64,000 nt of DNA from Astropecten irregularis (Eukaryota > Echinodermata > Asteroidea > Paxillosida > Astropectinidae), in the NCBI GenBank assembly GCA_963971285.1, contig OZ020247.1:13040614-13104613 (forward strand), given 5' to 3'. The stretch's first letter is position 1. Each line of letters starts with the position of its first letter. A model generated the notes under the pieces. That model was not told where the DNA came from. It made no database searches and saw only the letters and a program-made list of their open reading frames with translations. A program made the position numbers and the translations under genes. Below, in pieces: positions 18,530 through 27,003 of this stretch.

Positions 18530-18801
18530 GATAACAAACTTAATAATAACATCAACGTATTGTAGCATTAGTGTTTTTTATTTATAACAAAATTAAAAAT
18601 TGCTATAAATAACTTGATAGTTAGTTATTAGCAAATTTTTAACAAAATACAACAAATGATAACAAACTTAATAATAACATCAACGTATTATAGCATTGGT
18701 GTTTTTTATTTATAACAAAATTAAAAATTGCTATAAATAACTTGATAGGTAGTTATTAGCAAATTTTTAACAAAATACAACAAATGATAACAAAAATTAG
18801 G
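18530..18801. repeat. 128-bp tandem repeat, two full copies plus a start
   Basis: Copies at 18530-18657 and 18658-18785, then a partial start GATAACAAA from 18786. They differ at only a few positions. Unit features are GATAACAAACTTAATAATAA and AATTGCTATAAATAACTTGA. It fills the gap between the ATPase stop and the 205-aa gene, so it may be regulatory or a replication or packaging element. Confidence 0.85.
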
Positions 18802-18804
18802 TTG

Positions 18805-19410
18805 TTAATCAAAAACTTGATATGAAACTGGAGGTTCTGTGTTAATAACCAATTTACTATATTTTTTATCACACAAATGTTTTTTAATTACGTCTCTTTT
18901 TTGATCACACACAACATCATTTTCATCTAATGCAATATCAAAACTCGTTTTATCTTTTGTATAAAACATCGCAACCCAACTTGTATTCTCACGATAGTCT
19001 TTTAAAACCGAATTATACTTTTGTGTTAATAACCAACAGCTATGGTTATAATGCCTCCCAGAAAAAGCGATTTTGCTCAACGCACATGTTTTTTTTCGAT
19101 ATTTTATTTCCTGCTGACTCGAACAATCATCTATGATAAATAATGTTTTTATTCCATCTAAAATATTTTGATACAAATCTAGGGCTTCATTTAAAGTTAT
19201 TTTTTCAAAGTCTAAATCACACAAATATACATTTTCATCCATTGATATCCAAAGCCTCGATAAATAAGTTTTATTTTTAAATAAGGTCGGGCAAATGACC
19301 ACGATCGATTCAAATTTACCACGATATTCGGTTTCCAATAAATCTAAAATCCATTTAGTCTTTCCCGAGTTTGTTTTTCCTACAATTAAAGCACAATGAC
19401 AAGATTCCAT
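18805..19410 (-). CDS. A32/FtsK-HerA-type genome-packaging ATPase
   Basis: 201 aa. Walker A is GKTNSGKT at 11-18 and Walker B is LFIIDD at 90-95; a sensor-like segment GRHYNHSCWLLTQKYNSVLK follows. This is the compact form of the packaging ATPase shared by Polintons, adintoviruses, virophages and large DNA viruses, which drives DNA into the capsid. The length is normal for the family. It sits 16 bp downstream of the major capsid gene on the same strand, the usual neighbour pairing. The start ATGGAATCT is preceded by AGCTTATTAAAATAA. Confidence 0.9.
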   Translation of the reverse strand: MESCHCALIVGKTNSGKTKWILDLLETEYRGKFESIVVICPTLFKNKTYLSRLWISMDENVYLCDLDFEKITLNEALDLYQNILDGIKTLFIIDDCSSQQEIKYRKKTCALSKIAFSGRHYNHSCWLLTQKYNSVLKDYRENTSWVAMFYTKDKTSFDIALDENDVVCDQKRDVIKKHLCDKKYSKLVINTEPPVSYQVFD

Positions 19411-19426
19411 TTATTTTAATAAGCTT

Positions 19427-20686
19427 TTAAAAAACTAAATTCTTAAAATTTCCATCCTCAATGGTTAATTGCGCATCCATGACCAAAAATACAAACATCG
19501 TTAAATCTCCCGCTGTTTCAGCCTCTCGAGTCATCTGAATCTGAATTCCTCCTCCGTCGTTTAAACGTCTTCCACTTCCGTGAGCACTATTATCATCAGT
19601 TGAGCGAAAATCTAACCACAGACCGTATTTATCTTTATAGTAGTCAGCCATTTCTAGGCCCACTAAATTTAAATCTTTTACAATCGATTGACCATTTTCG
19701 GTATCACTATCACCAAAAAATTTATTAACTTCTTGCCAGTGCTGATACTCAAACATACCTTGAGAATAAAGTTGATTGGGTTTTCCTTCAACCGTAATGC
19801 TGGTTTTGCTAATGTGGGGGTTGTAAAATCTTTGAGGGTTTTTTACAGTTGGGTCTCTAAATAAGATTAAAACGCCTTTGAGACTTTTAATCGGTTGATT
19901 AATCATAACGTTCCATAAGGTATCTGATTTGTTGATCGATCTTGTTTCTAAATTATGTACGTGATCAAAAAGATAGTATTTCATTCGTTTGTTTTTTAGC
20001 TCTTGTGTCAAATCTCGGTTAGTGACGACTTCGTATTCAAGCGTTAAATCTGAAATTGAATATTGGGCACTTGTATCCGAGCTATTAACGACTTTATCGT
20101 GATCGTTAAATGTTAATTCATACGTCAGGGGCTGCTTTAGACTGCTAGGATAAAAAGGATGATGTGCCGTTAAAAGCTCAATATCTAAAGGAATACAATA
20201 TCGATTACCAAACGCGTCTGCGATAGCTTTATCTTTTCCGCTATTAGTTTCAGCATTAGCATCTGCCGCGCCTAATCTTAATTTTGTGACGTTTTCTTTT
20301 TCAAGGCCTACATAGGCCATATTTCGTGTAATGTAGGGATGCAGCCAGTTATCTTTAAAATTGTGAAAGACATCCGCATCGCGATAACTCACGATTGTGT
20401 TACCTTGAAGCCTAACATTGATTTCGCGTATTAAGTTACGACATAAGTTGTTAAACACCGTTCGATTATTATCAGACCCTTCTAACTCGAGTTTAAAAGC
20501 GAGTTTAGAAGTACCGGGTACGATAACATCGTCGGGTCCTAATTGCGGAAACTTAACGATGAGTTTTTGACCAGCCGCAATCGTGCTTGGATTATGAGTG
20601 ATTGACACTTCTCTTCGTTCGCCTTTAATGGCTTTAGGGATTTTAAGACGTCTCATTGGGTTTAGTTTTTTACCGTAATGATTCAT
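19427..20686 (-). CDS. Major capsid protein (double jelly-roll type)
   Basis: 419 aa. Landmark blocks are SITHNPSTIAAGQKLIVKFP near the N-terminus, GPDDVIVPGTSKLAFKLEL, LIREINVRLQGNTIVSYRDA, HHPFYPSSLKQPLTYELTF and the C-terminal HGSGRRLNDGGGIQIQM...MFVFLVMDAQLTIEDGNF. These occur in the same order in metazoan Polinton/adintovirus major capsid proteins, which form the icosahedral shell from double jelly-roll trimers. No truncation or frameshift is seen. The 57-bp gap to the divergent 140-aa gene carries TTATATATTAAAAA on the minus strand, about 20 bp before the ATG. Confidence 0.88.
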   Translation of the reverse strand: MNHYGKKLNPMRRLKIPKAIKGERREVSITHNPSTIAAGQKLIVKFPQLGPDDVIVPGTSKLAFKLELEGSDNNRTVFNNLCRNLIREINVRLQGNTIVSYRDADVFHNFKDNWLHPYITRNMAYVGLEKENVTKLRLGAADANAETNSGKDKAIADAFGNRYCIPLDIELLTAHHPFYPSSLKQPLTYELTFNDHDKVVNSSDTSAQYSISDLTLEYEVVTNRDLTQELKNKRMKYYLFDHVHNLETRSINKSDTLWNVMINQPIKSLKGVLILFRDPTVKNPQRFYNPHISKTSITVEGKPNQLYSQGMFEYQHWQEVNKFFGDSDTENGQSIVKDLNLVGLEMADYYKDKYGLWLDFRSTDDNSAHGSGRRLNDGGGIQIQMTREAETAGDLTMFVFLVMDAQLTIEDGNFKNLVF

Positions 20687-20743
20687 AGTTCAAAATAGTG
20701 TGTTTTTAATATATAAGGTTTTTAAATTAGTATAAATAAAAAG
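20687..20743. promoter_or_regulatory. Divergent promoter between capsid and 140-aa genes
   Basis: 57 bp. On the minus strand CCTTATATATTAAAAACAC lies about 20 bp before the capsid ATG. On the plus strand AGTATAAATAAAAAG abuts the ATG at 20744. Confidence 0.55.
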
Positions 20744-21166
20744 ATGGCAGGAATAGCAATGATGGTTGGCGGGGCAGTAGTAAATGCGTTAGCGTTTACC
20801 GGTAGTAACTTTTTATTTAGCAGTTTATCAAAACAACAAATTGACAAAGAACGAAAAAGACACGACTTAGCATTAGAAAAATTAGCGCGAGCCAAAGAAG
20901 ATTGGGAACAACAACGCGTTAAATATCTCGATTATTTGAATAAACGTCTGGTACAACAAAAATTATCAGAAAAAACGTTTAGTAACGTAAACGAAGCGCT
21001 TAGAGTGTACAGCGAAATAACGGGTGAAAATTACGATTTAGAATTACCACCTAAACCAAAACTTAGTGACTTTTATACTCCGAGTGATGATCAACAAATT
21101 AGAGAACTCGTGTGGGTATTAGGTGGTACAGCCGCAGTGGGATTCTTCATTTATAGATATGTATAA
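20744..21166 (+). CDS. Conserved Polinton protein with two membrane ends and a central coiled coil
   Basis: 140 aa. The N-terminus (MAGIAMMVGGAVVNALAFTG) is apolar and Gly/Ala-rich. Residues 30-75 are a charged helix (KERKRHDLALEKLARAKEDW), then PKLSDFYTPSDDQQ and a C-terminal membrane span (WVLGGTAAVGFFIYRYV). The block LSDFYTPSDDQ and the overall layout recur in metazoan Polintons upstream of the integrase. Function unknown, possibly a membrane scaffold. It ends 7 bp before the integrase start, so the two genes may share a transcript. Confidence 0.75.
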   Translation: MAGIAMMVGGAVVNALAFTGSNFLFSSLSKQQIDKERKRHDLALEKLARAKEDWEQQRVKYLDYLNKRLVQQKLSEKTFSNVNEALRVYSEITGENYDLELPPKPKLSDFYTPSDDQQIRELVWVLGGTAAVGFFIYRYV

Positions 21167-21173
21167 AATAAAA

Positions 21174-22217
21174 ATGAGTGAGTTAAATAAAAAACAAAGA
21201 GAACAGCTTTCAGGTTTGTTTTACAGTCCTAAAGGTTATTGGAAAGGTGAGGGTGCTGTCACGCATTTGCATAAAAAAACGGGGGTTGATAAACAAAAAG
21301 TTAGATCTTGGTTAAAAAAACAAGCCGTTTGGCAAATTTATTTACCACCTCCCTCATATGTACCCAGGCCGACGGCAATGTCGAGTGATTGGTTAGAACC
21401 AAATTACGTACATCAGTTAGATATATTATACTTACCCTGGGATCTAGTTAAACAAAAAACGTTTAAATACGCGTTGACGGTCATAGACGTGGCGAGTCGG
21501 TATAAAGAGGCTGAACCCATAACTTCTAAAGTTGCCGGTCAAGTGAAAGACGCGATTATTAAAATTTACAAGCGTTCGCCTTTAACGTGGCCTAAATTAG
21601 CGCAAATCGATGCTGGAACAGAATTTAAAGGAGATTTTAAAAAGTTGTTTCAGTCTCATGACGTAGAGATCAGCGTAGGTGTGCCGGGTGTGCATCGATC
21701 GCAAGGAGTGGTTGAAAGATTTAACCGGACCTTAGCCGAAAGATTATTTGGTCATCAATACGTGCAAGAAATGCTTGATCCGCAGGCGAGAAACGTTGAA
21801 TGGGTGGTGAGGTTGCCCCAGGTTATAAAATCCCTCAATGAAGAAACAACACGATTGATTCGAGATTCAAAAGATAAAGAAATCACTCCTACGCAAGCGA
21901 TCAAGTTAAAACGGGTTAAACAATTACCCTCATCACCACAAAAAACAAACGTTAGTGATCTTCCGACTAATGTTTTAGTTCGTTATTTATATCAACCAGG
22001 GGAACAAGAAGGAGGTACGGTGAGGAGGGCTACCGATCCCATATGGAGCGTTAACATGTATCAAATTGAAAAAAGAACGAGTCAATTTAAAATCATGAGT
22101 GGTAAAAAAGTTACTACAGGTCCTACGCTTTATTACTTAAAAGACGGACCCAAACGATCGTTTGTAAAAGAAGAACTTCAAATCGTTCCAGATGACACCG
22201 AATTGCCAGAATCTTGA
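21174..22217 (+). CDS. Polinton retroviral-type DDE integrase
   Basis: 347 aa from the ATG at 21174. The frame is open further upstream to 21123, but this would overlap the preceding gene, and TATAAAATAAAA directly precedes the chosen start. The N-terminal helical part (GYWKGEGAVTHLHKKTGVDK) leads to the RNase H-like core with D83 (HQLDILYL), D146 (AQIDAGTEF) and E181 (GVVERFNRTL). The C-terminus has an SH3-like DNA-binding segment (RRATDPIWSVNMYQIEK and YYLKDGPKRSFVKEELQIVP). It catalyses insertion of the element into host DNA with a short target duplication. D146 and E181 are separated by 34 residues rather than the usual 35. The 3' end overlaps the convergent polymerase gene by 40 bp. Confidence 0.92.
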   Translation: MSELNKKQREQLSGLFYSPKGYWKGEGAVTHLHKKTGVDKQKVRSWLKKQAVWQIYLPPPSYVPRPTAMSSDWLEPNYVHQLDILYLPWDLVKQKTFKYALTVIDVASRYKEAEPITSKVAGQVKDAIIKIYKRSPLTWPKLAQIDAGTEFKGDFKKLFQSHDVEISVGVPGVHRSQGVVERFNRTLAERLFGHQYVQEMLDPQARNVEWVVRLPQVIKSLNEETTRLIRDSKDKEITPTQAIKLKRVKQLPSSPQKTNVSDLPTNVLVRYLYQPGEQEGGTVRRATDPIWSVNMYQIEKRTSQFKIMSGKKVTTGPTLYYLKDGPKRSFVKEELQIVPDDTELPES

Positions 22218-25200
22218 TATTTAATTTTTTTATTGCCAAATGCTAAAGTATTGATTCCATCGAATAAAATATATCTTTTTCCATCATAAGGACTCAATGA
22301 AGTTTTGGTTTTTACTTGCGTATAAATTTGATGTTTGTTAGATTGAATTATATTCATTTGATGTTCTTGAGATTTTTTATTTTGTAAACAATTATAAAAA
22401 TTTTCAAAGTTAATATTTTTTTCAGTCACGGTTTTTGTTATACCTTTAATTTTTTTAACCTCTTTATCATCTTGTATTAAGATCACATACATTTTTGATC
22501 TTAAACAAATGGCTTGTTTTACTACTTGGCCACCGTATTCATCTTTCATTTTTCCAATTACTTTTTTGTTTTTAGGGTCAAATAAAGGGTGGGTGGGTGA
22601 ATAATTAGATAGATCGTAAAGTTCTGAGTCTCGTTTAATATCCTCGTAAACATCGTCGGTTTTAACGATCAATAATAAACTATCGGTATCGGTATACATG
22701 AGATTTATGTTATCGTTATATTTTTTCTTCAAGTGATTGTAATAAAAGTCGTACATAAAAGATTTGCTTAAATCTAATATACTCACTCCACAATAGATGG
22801 GTTTATTTAAATACGTTTTTTCTTTGTACCTTTCAAAGAAACCTATATTAGAATCTGTAAATTTAGTTGATGTTTTATAATTAGATTTGGATGCTAGTTT
22901 TAATATTTTTTTTATCGATAAATCGCTATCATCGTCTATAATAATATTTCCATCTATTCTATTTCGAACATTTTCCATTGTTTTACCAAAAACGGAATTG
23001 TTCATGAGTTTAAAAAAATCTTTTTCAAAATCTGATTTGGCTATTTTTCTGAGTTGTGTATTTTTATCGATGTAAGACCGCATCCACGGTTTTTGCTTAA
23101 ATCGTAAAACACGATGTACGCGTGTGAGTTTTAATCCTAGTTGTAAATACAGTTTTAACGTTTTATAATGAATGACATATTTTTTACGAGGTCCTAAATG
23201 AGCGATGAGTCTGTCATCTCGCGAAGCTTTTTCTCCGCTAGATAACAATTCTTTTTGATAAGGGCTCAACCATTCAGCCGATACGGTTATGTTCTCTGGG
23301 GCTAAGGGTAAGTCGTTGTGTAAGTCGTGAAGCTCTTTAGGATAGTCTAGATCTACTTCCAACATAAATCCGTAGTCGTTGTCATCGGCTAAACCTAAAA
23401 TATGATCGACCGTAAAGTTAGCGACTTGGTAATCGGTTAACCATTTAAAATCGGCGTAGGGTAACGATTGACTCATTGCCCAACCGTATAAATTGTTCGC
23501 ATCTAAATAAAGTAAATAAGAAGATTCTTTTTCAGGATCGTAATCTTTTAAATATTTATTGTTGGCTTTGTGATGCCTACAACTACCCACGCTAGAATAA
23601 CCACCTCTTTTACCTTTTTCAAAAAATAAATATTGTTCGATATCGGTTAAAAGTTCTAATTCTATTTTAGAATGCAGCAACAAAGCATCCCAAGACAATC
23701 CCGGTGCCGTGAGATATTTCGCTGGATCTAAACGATATGTTTTCTTACAAGTGGTTCTAAAGTTTTGAAACACATCGGCGAGTAATAACGTATCCGTGGA
23801 CACGTATAAGTCGTGATAATCACCTAGAGTTTTACAGTTGAAAGTTTTCCAAACCAACTCCGCGTGAGTATATTCTTCTCGCGTAATACCTTTGAGTTTT
23901 ATCTTACTATAAAACTTTTCAATGGGTGGTAATTTAGTTTCTTTAAATCTATCAAAGGAATCCATATATTCGTATGGATAACACCCCTTTTTTAATAAAA
24001 GATCAACATCATCCGTATTATAATCTTTAAAATGTTTTCTAAATAAATGAAATGCGTCTTTAGGGCAAGCAGCGACTAATTTTTCTAAGGAAGAGTTCAT
24101 AAAATTTAACGAATCTATAAAACGGAGTTGACCTATACTAATACTTATGTATTTTTCCGAGTTTTGAGGAATACAAAATATATTATCGAATACGTTTTTT
24201 TCCTTTTGATAATAATTTAATATACTTAAAACCTCTTTTAGTTTATCGATTTTAACATTTATTTTTTCATCGATTATTTTTAGTTTTTGATTAATTAGTT
24301 TTATTTTTTCTCTATTACAACGTTCGCTTTTGTTTGCTTTTTGGTTAATTTTTATATTAAGTTTCTTATCGAATGTAATTCCGTATTTTTCTTCAAACGT
24401 TTTTATTTTTGAATTATCACCTTTTCTTATATTTCTACGAAACTCGTTAAAAATTTCACGTTTTTCTTTTATGTATCTAATTTTTTTGCGGAGTTTTATT
24501 TCTTGGGTTTCGAGTTTTTCTTTATACACTTCGATTTTTTCTATACGCGTTTTGATTTTTTCTATACACGTTTCACGTTTTTTTATTTTATTATTTAACG
24601 TTTCGACGTAAGCGCTTACCCCCTGCATGATCAAATGACCGTCGTAATTTTTAAAATTGTGAAAAATAACCGGTATTTGTGTTCGATTTGTTATTTTAAG
24701 TTTTAGGTTACAATGTGCATGTGCAACTCCTCTAAATTTACCCGTGATGTGGCAGTGATCTCTAACTTTTCTAAATTTATTAATTTTTTTACCGCATTCT
24801 AAACACAAAAAATCTGTATAACCTTTACTGTTTGTGACCGCGTTTTCTTCTTTTTCGGATTTGGTTTTGGGTTCACGAGGTATCTCACAATTACAATATA
24901 AAACGCTAGTTTGATATATTTCCTTTTCACAAATCCAACACTCGTTACTCATCATTAATGATTCGTCGATCTCTTCAATCGGTATAGGATTATTAAATAT
25001 TTGATTAATTTTACGTTGTTCTTTTAACAATGAATTAATTAAATGCTCGCTAGCGTTACACCCTCTATAGGTTTTTTGCTTCATTAGTTTTCCATCAAAT
25101 CTTACCACAACATAAGAATAACCACTGGGTTTATGAACGCTCAACTTTTGAGTTTTTTTCATCTTTTCTACATTGTATTTTTCTAAAATACATTCAAAAT

Positions 25201-26767
25201 CCGCGTAAATCACAAACGGTGCATCTTGAAAATTTTTAAAGTTTTTAAATTTTAAAATATTTTTATCTTCTTCTGGAAGGATGACTCTTGAAGGATGAAC
25301 GGTTAATCCTTGACATATTTCATCGTGAATTTTTAATTTTTGCGGTGTATAAAAATGCGATAGACATCTGTAACAAAAATATAATTTATGCCCATCTTTA
25401 CATGTACCATTGCTGAATAGGGCCGAAAAATTCTTAATCCAACCATAGTGACTTTTTATTATTTTTTCTCCTTCTTCTTCTACTTCTCTAGTAAATAATA
25501 ATAGATTTATGTGAATGTCGTTTGTTTCTTTAGAGATATGTGATGGATAAGGAAATTCTTCTTTTTCATCATTACAATCTAACCCAAACACGTTAATATT
25601 TAAATTATTTTGTTTTTCTATTTTAGAAATCTGCTTTAAGGGTGTTGGAAAATCTATACCGGTAAAGTCTAACCCATCATTTAACTTATAAGTACTGACT
25701 CTTTCATCGTGAATTCTGTATTTCGGGTTATTTTTTTTCTTTTCTTTGATTTCATCCTTGTATAACCCTAACGCAGATCTGATAGCCCATCTAATGCATT
25801 GATCGTCGTCATTTTGTACGCTAACAACAGCCTTTTTATGTTTAATAAATAGCGTAAGTTCAATATATGAACTACCAGAAACATTGGTATATTTAATAAA
25901 GTTCATATAAAACGCTAATATTTTATTTAAAGTTAAACCCGAGGGTCCAAAATCTTTTGATTCCACTACATTTATTAGCTCGAACAAAATGCTATTAACC
26001 TTTTCATTTATTTCATCTTCCCTTAAAATAATATGTTGTTCGGTTCGAAAAGTAAAATCATGTAATGTTTCATCCAAAACTTCAACTTTTATATATTCGA
26101 GTTTTATCCTAAATTCAAGCTTAAATTGACCTTTTTTTCTAAAGATCTTTGTTACTTCTTTAATCATATTTTTATGCTGATGTTTAAAAAATGTATTTAG
26201 ATCGGAATATTGTCTTTGAAGAATTATTTCTAAATTTATAAGATTACCACGAAAAGATCTCACTTCTCTCCAGTTTGTCGCTTCACGAATTTCCTCCGAT
26301 GATAAATTTTCTTTAATCGTTTTGATATAATCTCGTTTTATTACTTGTCCTCTTTGACCCGTTGGAACAACATTGAGGTTATATTTTCTAGCTAATTCTC
26401 TAAGTTCTTGATTATCTTTCTTTATTAAATTTTTAAATTGATTTGTAAACGTTTTAATTGCTTTGATATATTCACGTCTAGTGTGATCGAGCTTTTTAGA
26501 TAAATCTAACCTAATATTATTATCTTGAACATAATTTTTTAATTTTAAATAATCCCATCTTTTATACCCACGCGGGGTTGGTTGTCTGCGTGTAATAGCA
26601 TTAATATATTCACTTTTAGTAAAATCCGTTTCTGGATCTTCTATTGGAATTTTGGTTTCTTCAACAAAATGTTTTAAGTTATCTTTTGTCCAATGGCTAA
26701 ACCCCTTTGCAATAATTGGCCTAGCCATCTGCTCTGTCGTTTGCTGATTCGTTGTTTGATCAGTCAT
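22178..26767 (-). CDS. Protein-primed DNA polymerase B (Polinton PolB)
   Basis: 1529 aa if translation starts at 26767 (MTDQTTNQQT); the frame is open to 26812, inside the terminal repeat. The N-terminus has three SAP/Rho-N-like units (~20-145), then the Polinton-specific extension with SVQNDDDQCIRWAIRSALG (~324) and a C2HC finger FCYRCLSHFYTPQKLKIHDEIC (~460). Exonuclease motifs: I IYADFECIL (~521), II HNFKNYDGHLIM (~709), III LYVSTDTLLLAD (~989). An HNH/Endo VII-like VRDHCHITGKFRGVAHAHCN lies at ~670. Polymerase motifs: A LYLDANNLYGWAM (~1089), B KLMNNSVFGKT (~1257), C YTDTDSL (~1359), and SKMYVI (~1427). It replicates the element by protein priming. A ~135-residue Lys/Glu-rich coiled coil is inserted in the exonuclease domain (~720-855). 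All catalytic motifs look intact. Confidence 0.93.
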   Translation of the reverse strand: MTDQTTNQQTTEQMARPIIAKGFSHWTKDNLKHFVEETKIPIEDPETDFTKSEYINAITRRQPTPRGYKRWDYLKLKNYVQDNNIRLDLSKKLDHTRREYIKAIKTFTNQFKNLIKKDNQELRELARKYNLNVVPTGQRGQVIKRDYIKTIKENLSSEEIREATNWREVRSFRGNLINLEIILQRQYSDLNTFFKHQHKNMIKEVTKIFRKKGQFKLEFRIKLEYIKVEVLDETLHDFTFRTEQHIILREDEINEKVNSILFELINVVESKDFGPSGLTLNKILAFYMNFIKYTNVSGSSYIELTLFIKHKKAVVSVQNDDDQCIRWAIRSALGLYKDEIKEKKKNNPKYRIHDERVSTYKLNDGLDFTGIDFPTPLKQISKIEKQNNLNINVFGLDCNDEKEEFPYPSHISKETNDIHINLLLFTREVEEEGEKIIKSHYGWIKNFSALFSNGTCKDGHKLYFCYRCLSHFYTPQKLKIHDEICQGLTVHPSRVILPEEDKNILKFKNFKNFQDAPFVIYADFECILEKYNVEKMKKTQKLSVHKPSGYSYVVVRFDGKLMKQKTYRGCNASEHLINSLLKEQRKINQIFNNPIPIEEIDESLMMSNECWICEKEIYQTSVLYCNCEIPREPKTKSEKEENAVTNSKGYTDFLCLECGKKINKFRKVRDHCHITGKFRGVAHAHCNLKLKITNRTQIPVIFHNFKNYDGHLIMQGVSAYVETLNNKIKKRETCIEKIKTRIEKIEVYKEKLETQEIKLRKKIRYIKEKREIFNEFRRNIRKGDNSKIKTFEEKYGITFDKKLNIKINQKANKSERCNREKIKLINQKLKIIDEKINVKIDKLKEVLSILNYYQKEKNVFDNIFCIPQNSEKYISISIGQLRFIDSLNFMNSSLEKLVAACPKDAFHLFRKHFKDYNTDDVDLLLKKGCYPYEYMDSFDRFKETKLPPIEKFYSKIKLKGITREEYTHAELVWKTFNCKTLGDYHDLYVSTDTLLLADVFQNFRTTCKKTYRLDPAKYLTAPGLSWDALLLHSKIELELLTDIEQYLFFEKGKRGGYSSVGSCRHHKANNKYLKDYDPEKESSYLLYLDANNLYGWAMSQSLPYADFKWLTDYQVANFTVDHILGLADDNDYGFMLEVDLDYPKELHDLHNDLPLAPENITVSAEWLSPYQKELLSSGEKASRDDRLIAHLGPRKKYVIHYKTLKLYLQLGLKLTRVHRVLRFKQKPWMRSYIDKNTQLRKIAKSDFEKDFFKLMNNSVFGKTMENVRNRIDGNIIIDDDSDLSIKKILKLASKSNYKTSTKFTDSNIGFFERYKEKTYLNKPIYCGVSILDLSKSFMYDFYYNHLKKKYNDNINLMYTDTDSLLLIVKTDDVYEDIKRDSELYDLSNYSPTHPLFDPKNKKVIGKMKDEYGGQVVKQAICLRSKMYVILIQDDKEVKKIKGITKTVTEKNINFENFYNCLQNKKSQEHQMNIIQSNKHQIYTQVKTKTSLSPYDGKRYILFDGINTLAFGNKKIKYQDSGNSVSSGTI

Positions 26768-26779
26768 TATCCTTTTATT

Positions 26780-26897
26780 ATAATATAAAATAATATTATT
26801 TAATTTTTTCAATTTTTTCCGATTTTTTTTATTATGCCCAGCCCAGACTTGAACATCGAAAGCTCAATTGGGCAAGCATTGGGATTCTCTCCCTACT
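26780..26897 (-). repeat. Polinton right terminal inverted repeat, 118 bp
   Basis: Reverse complement of 10057-10174 with two mismatches. The inner end carries TATTTTATATTATAATAAAAG, 13 bp before the polymerase ATG at 26767, so the polymerase promoter probably lies in the repeat. Confidence 0.95.
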
Positions 26898-26902
26898 GGA
26901 CT
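26898..26902. repeat. Polinton target site duplication, right (GGACT)
   Basis: Identical to 10052-10056 and followed by the continuation of the interrupted MITE (TTTCACAGATGACTGTTACT). Confidence 0.85.
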
Positions 26903-27003
26903 TAACATTTCACAGATGACTGTTACTGTATCTGTCTTGATATTTTTGCCCATGAATCTGTGTTCCTTTGACAAAAACTAAAGTCATGATATTACCTTTA
27001 ACG
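26898..27003. repeat. Right part of the family A MITE split by the Polinton
   Basis: CACAGATGACTGTTACTGTA and CTGTCTTGATATTTTTGCCC, ending ATGATATTACCTTTAA, exactly the family A 3' half. Confidence 0.85.

Larger units (their letters stand above)
10057..26897. mobile_element. Complete Polinton/Maverick (adintovirus-like) element, 16,841 bp
   Basis: Bounded by 118-bp inverted repeats that start AGTAGGGAGAGAATCCC and differ at two positions, and by a GGACT target duplication. It is strikingly more AT-rich than its flanks. It encodes the full hallmark set: protein-primed polymerase B, retroviral-type integrase, packaging ATPase, double jelly-roll-type major capsid protein and a putative minor capsid protein, plus conserved accessory proteins. 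All the main frames are open, without stops or frameshifts. Polintons are known as self-synthesising transposons and, with capsid genes, as endogenous forms of adintovirus-like viruses. The intact frames and near-identical ends suggest a recent insertion. Confidence 0.95.

Noticed and set aside
18458..18568. N-terminal extension of the 205-aa Polinton protein
   Set aside because: It would run through the 128-bp tandem repeat, and the promoter-like GCTATATAGTAAA lies directly before the internal ATG at 18457.
26768..26812. Polymerase start inside the terminal inverted repeat
   Set aside because: The 15 extra residues are encoded by the repeat's AT-rich promoter-like end; the ATG at 26767 is better placed.
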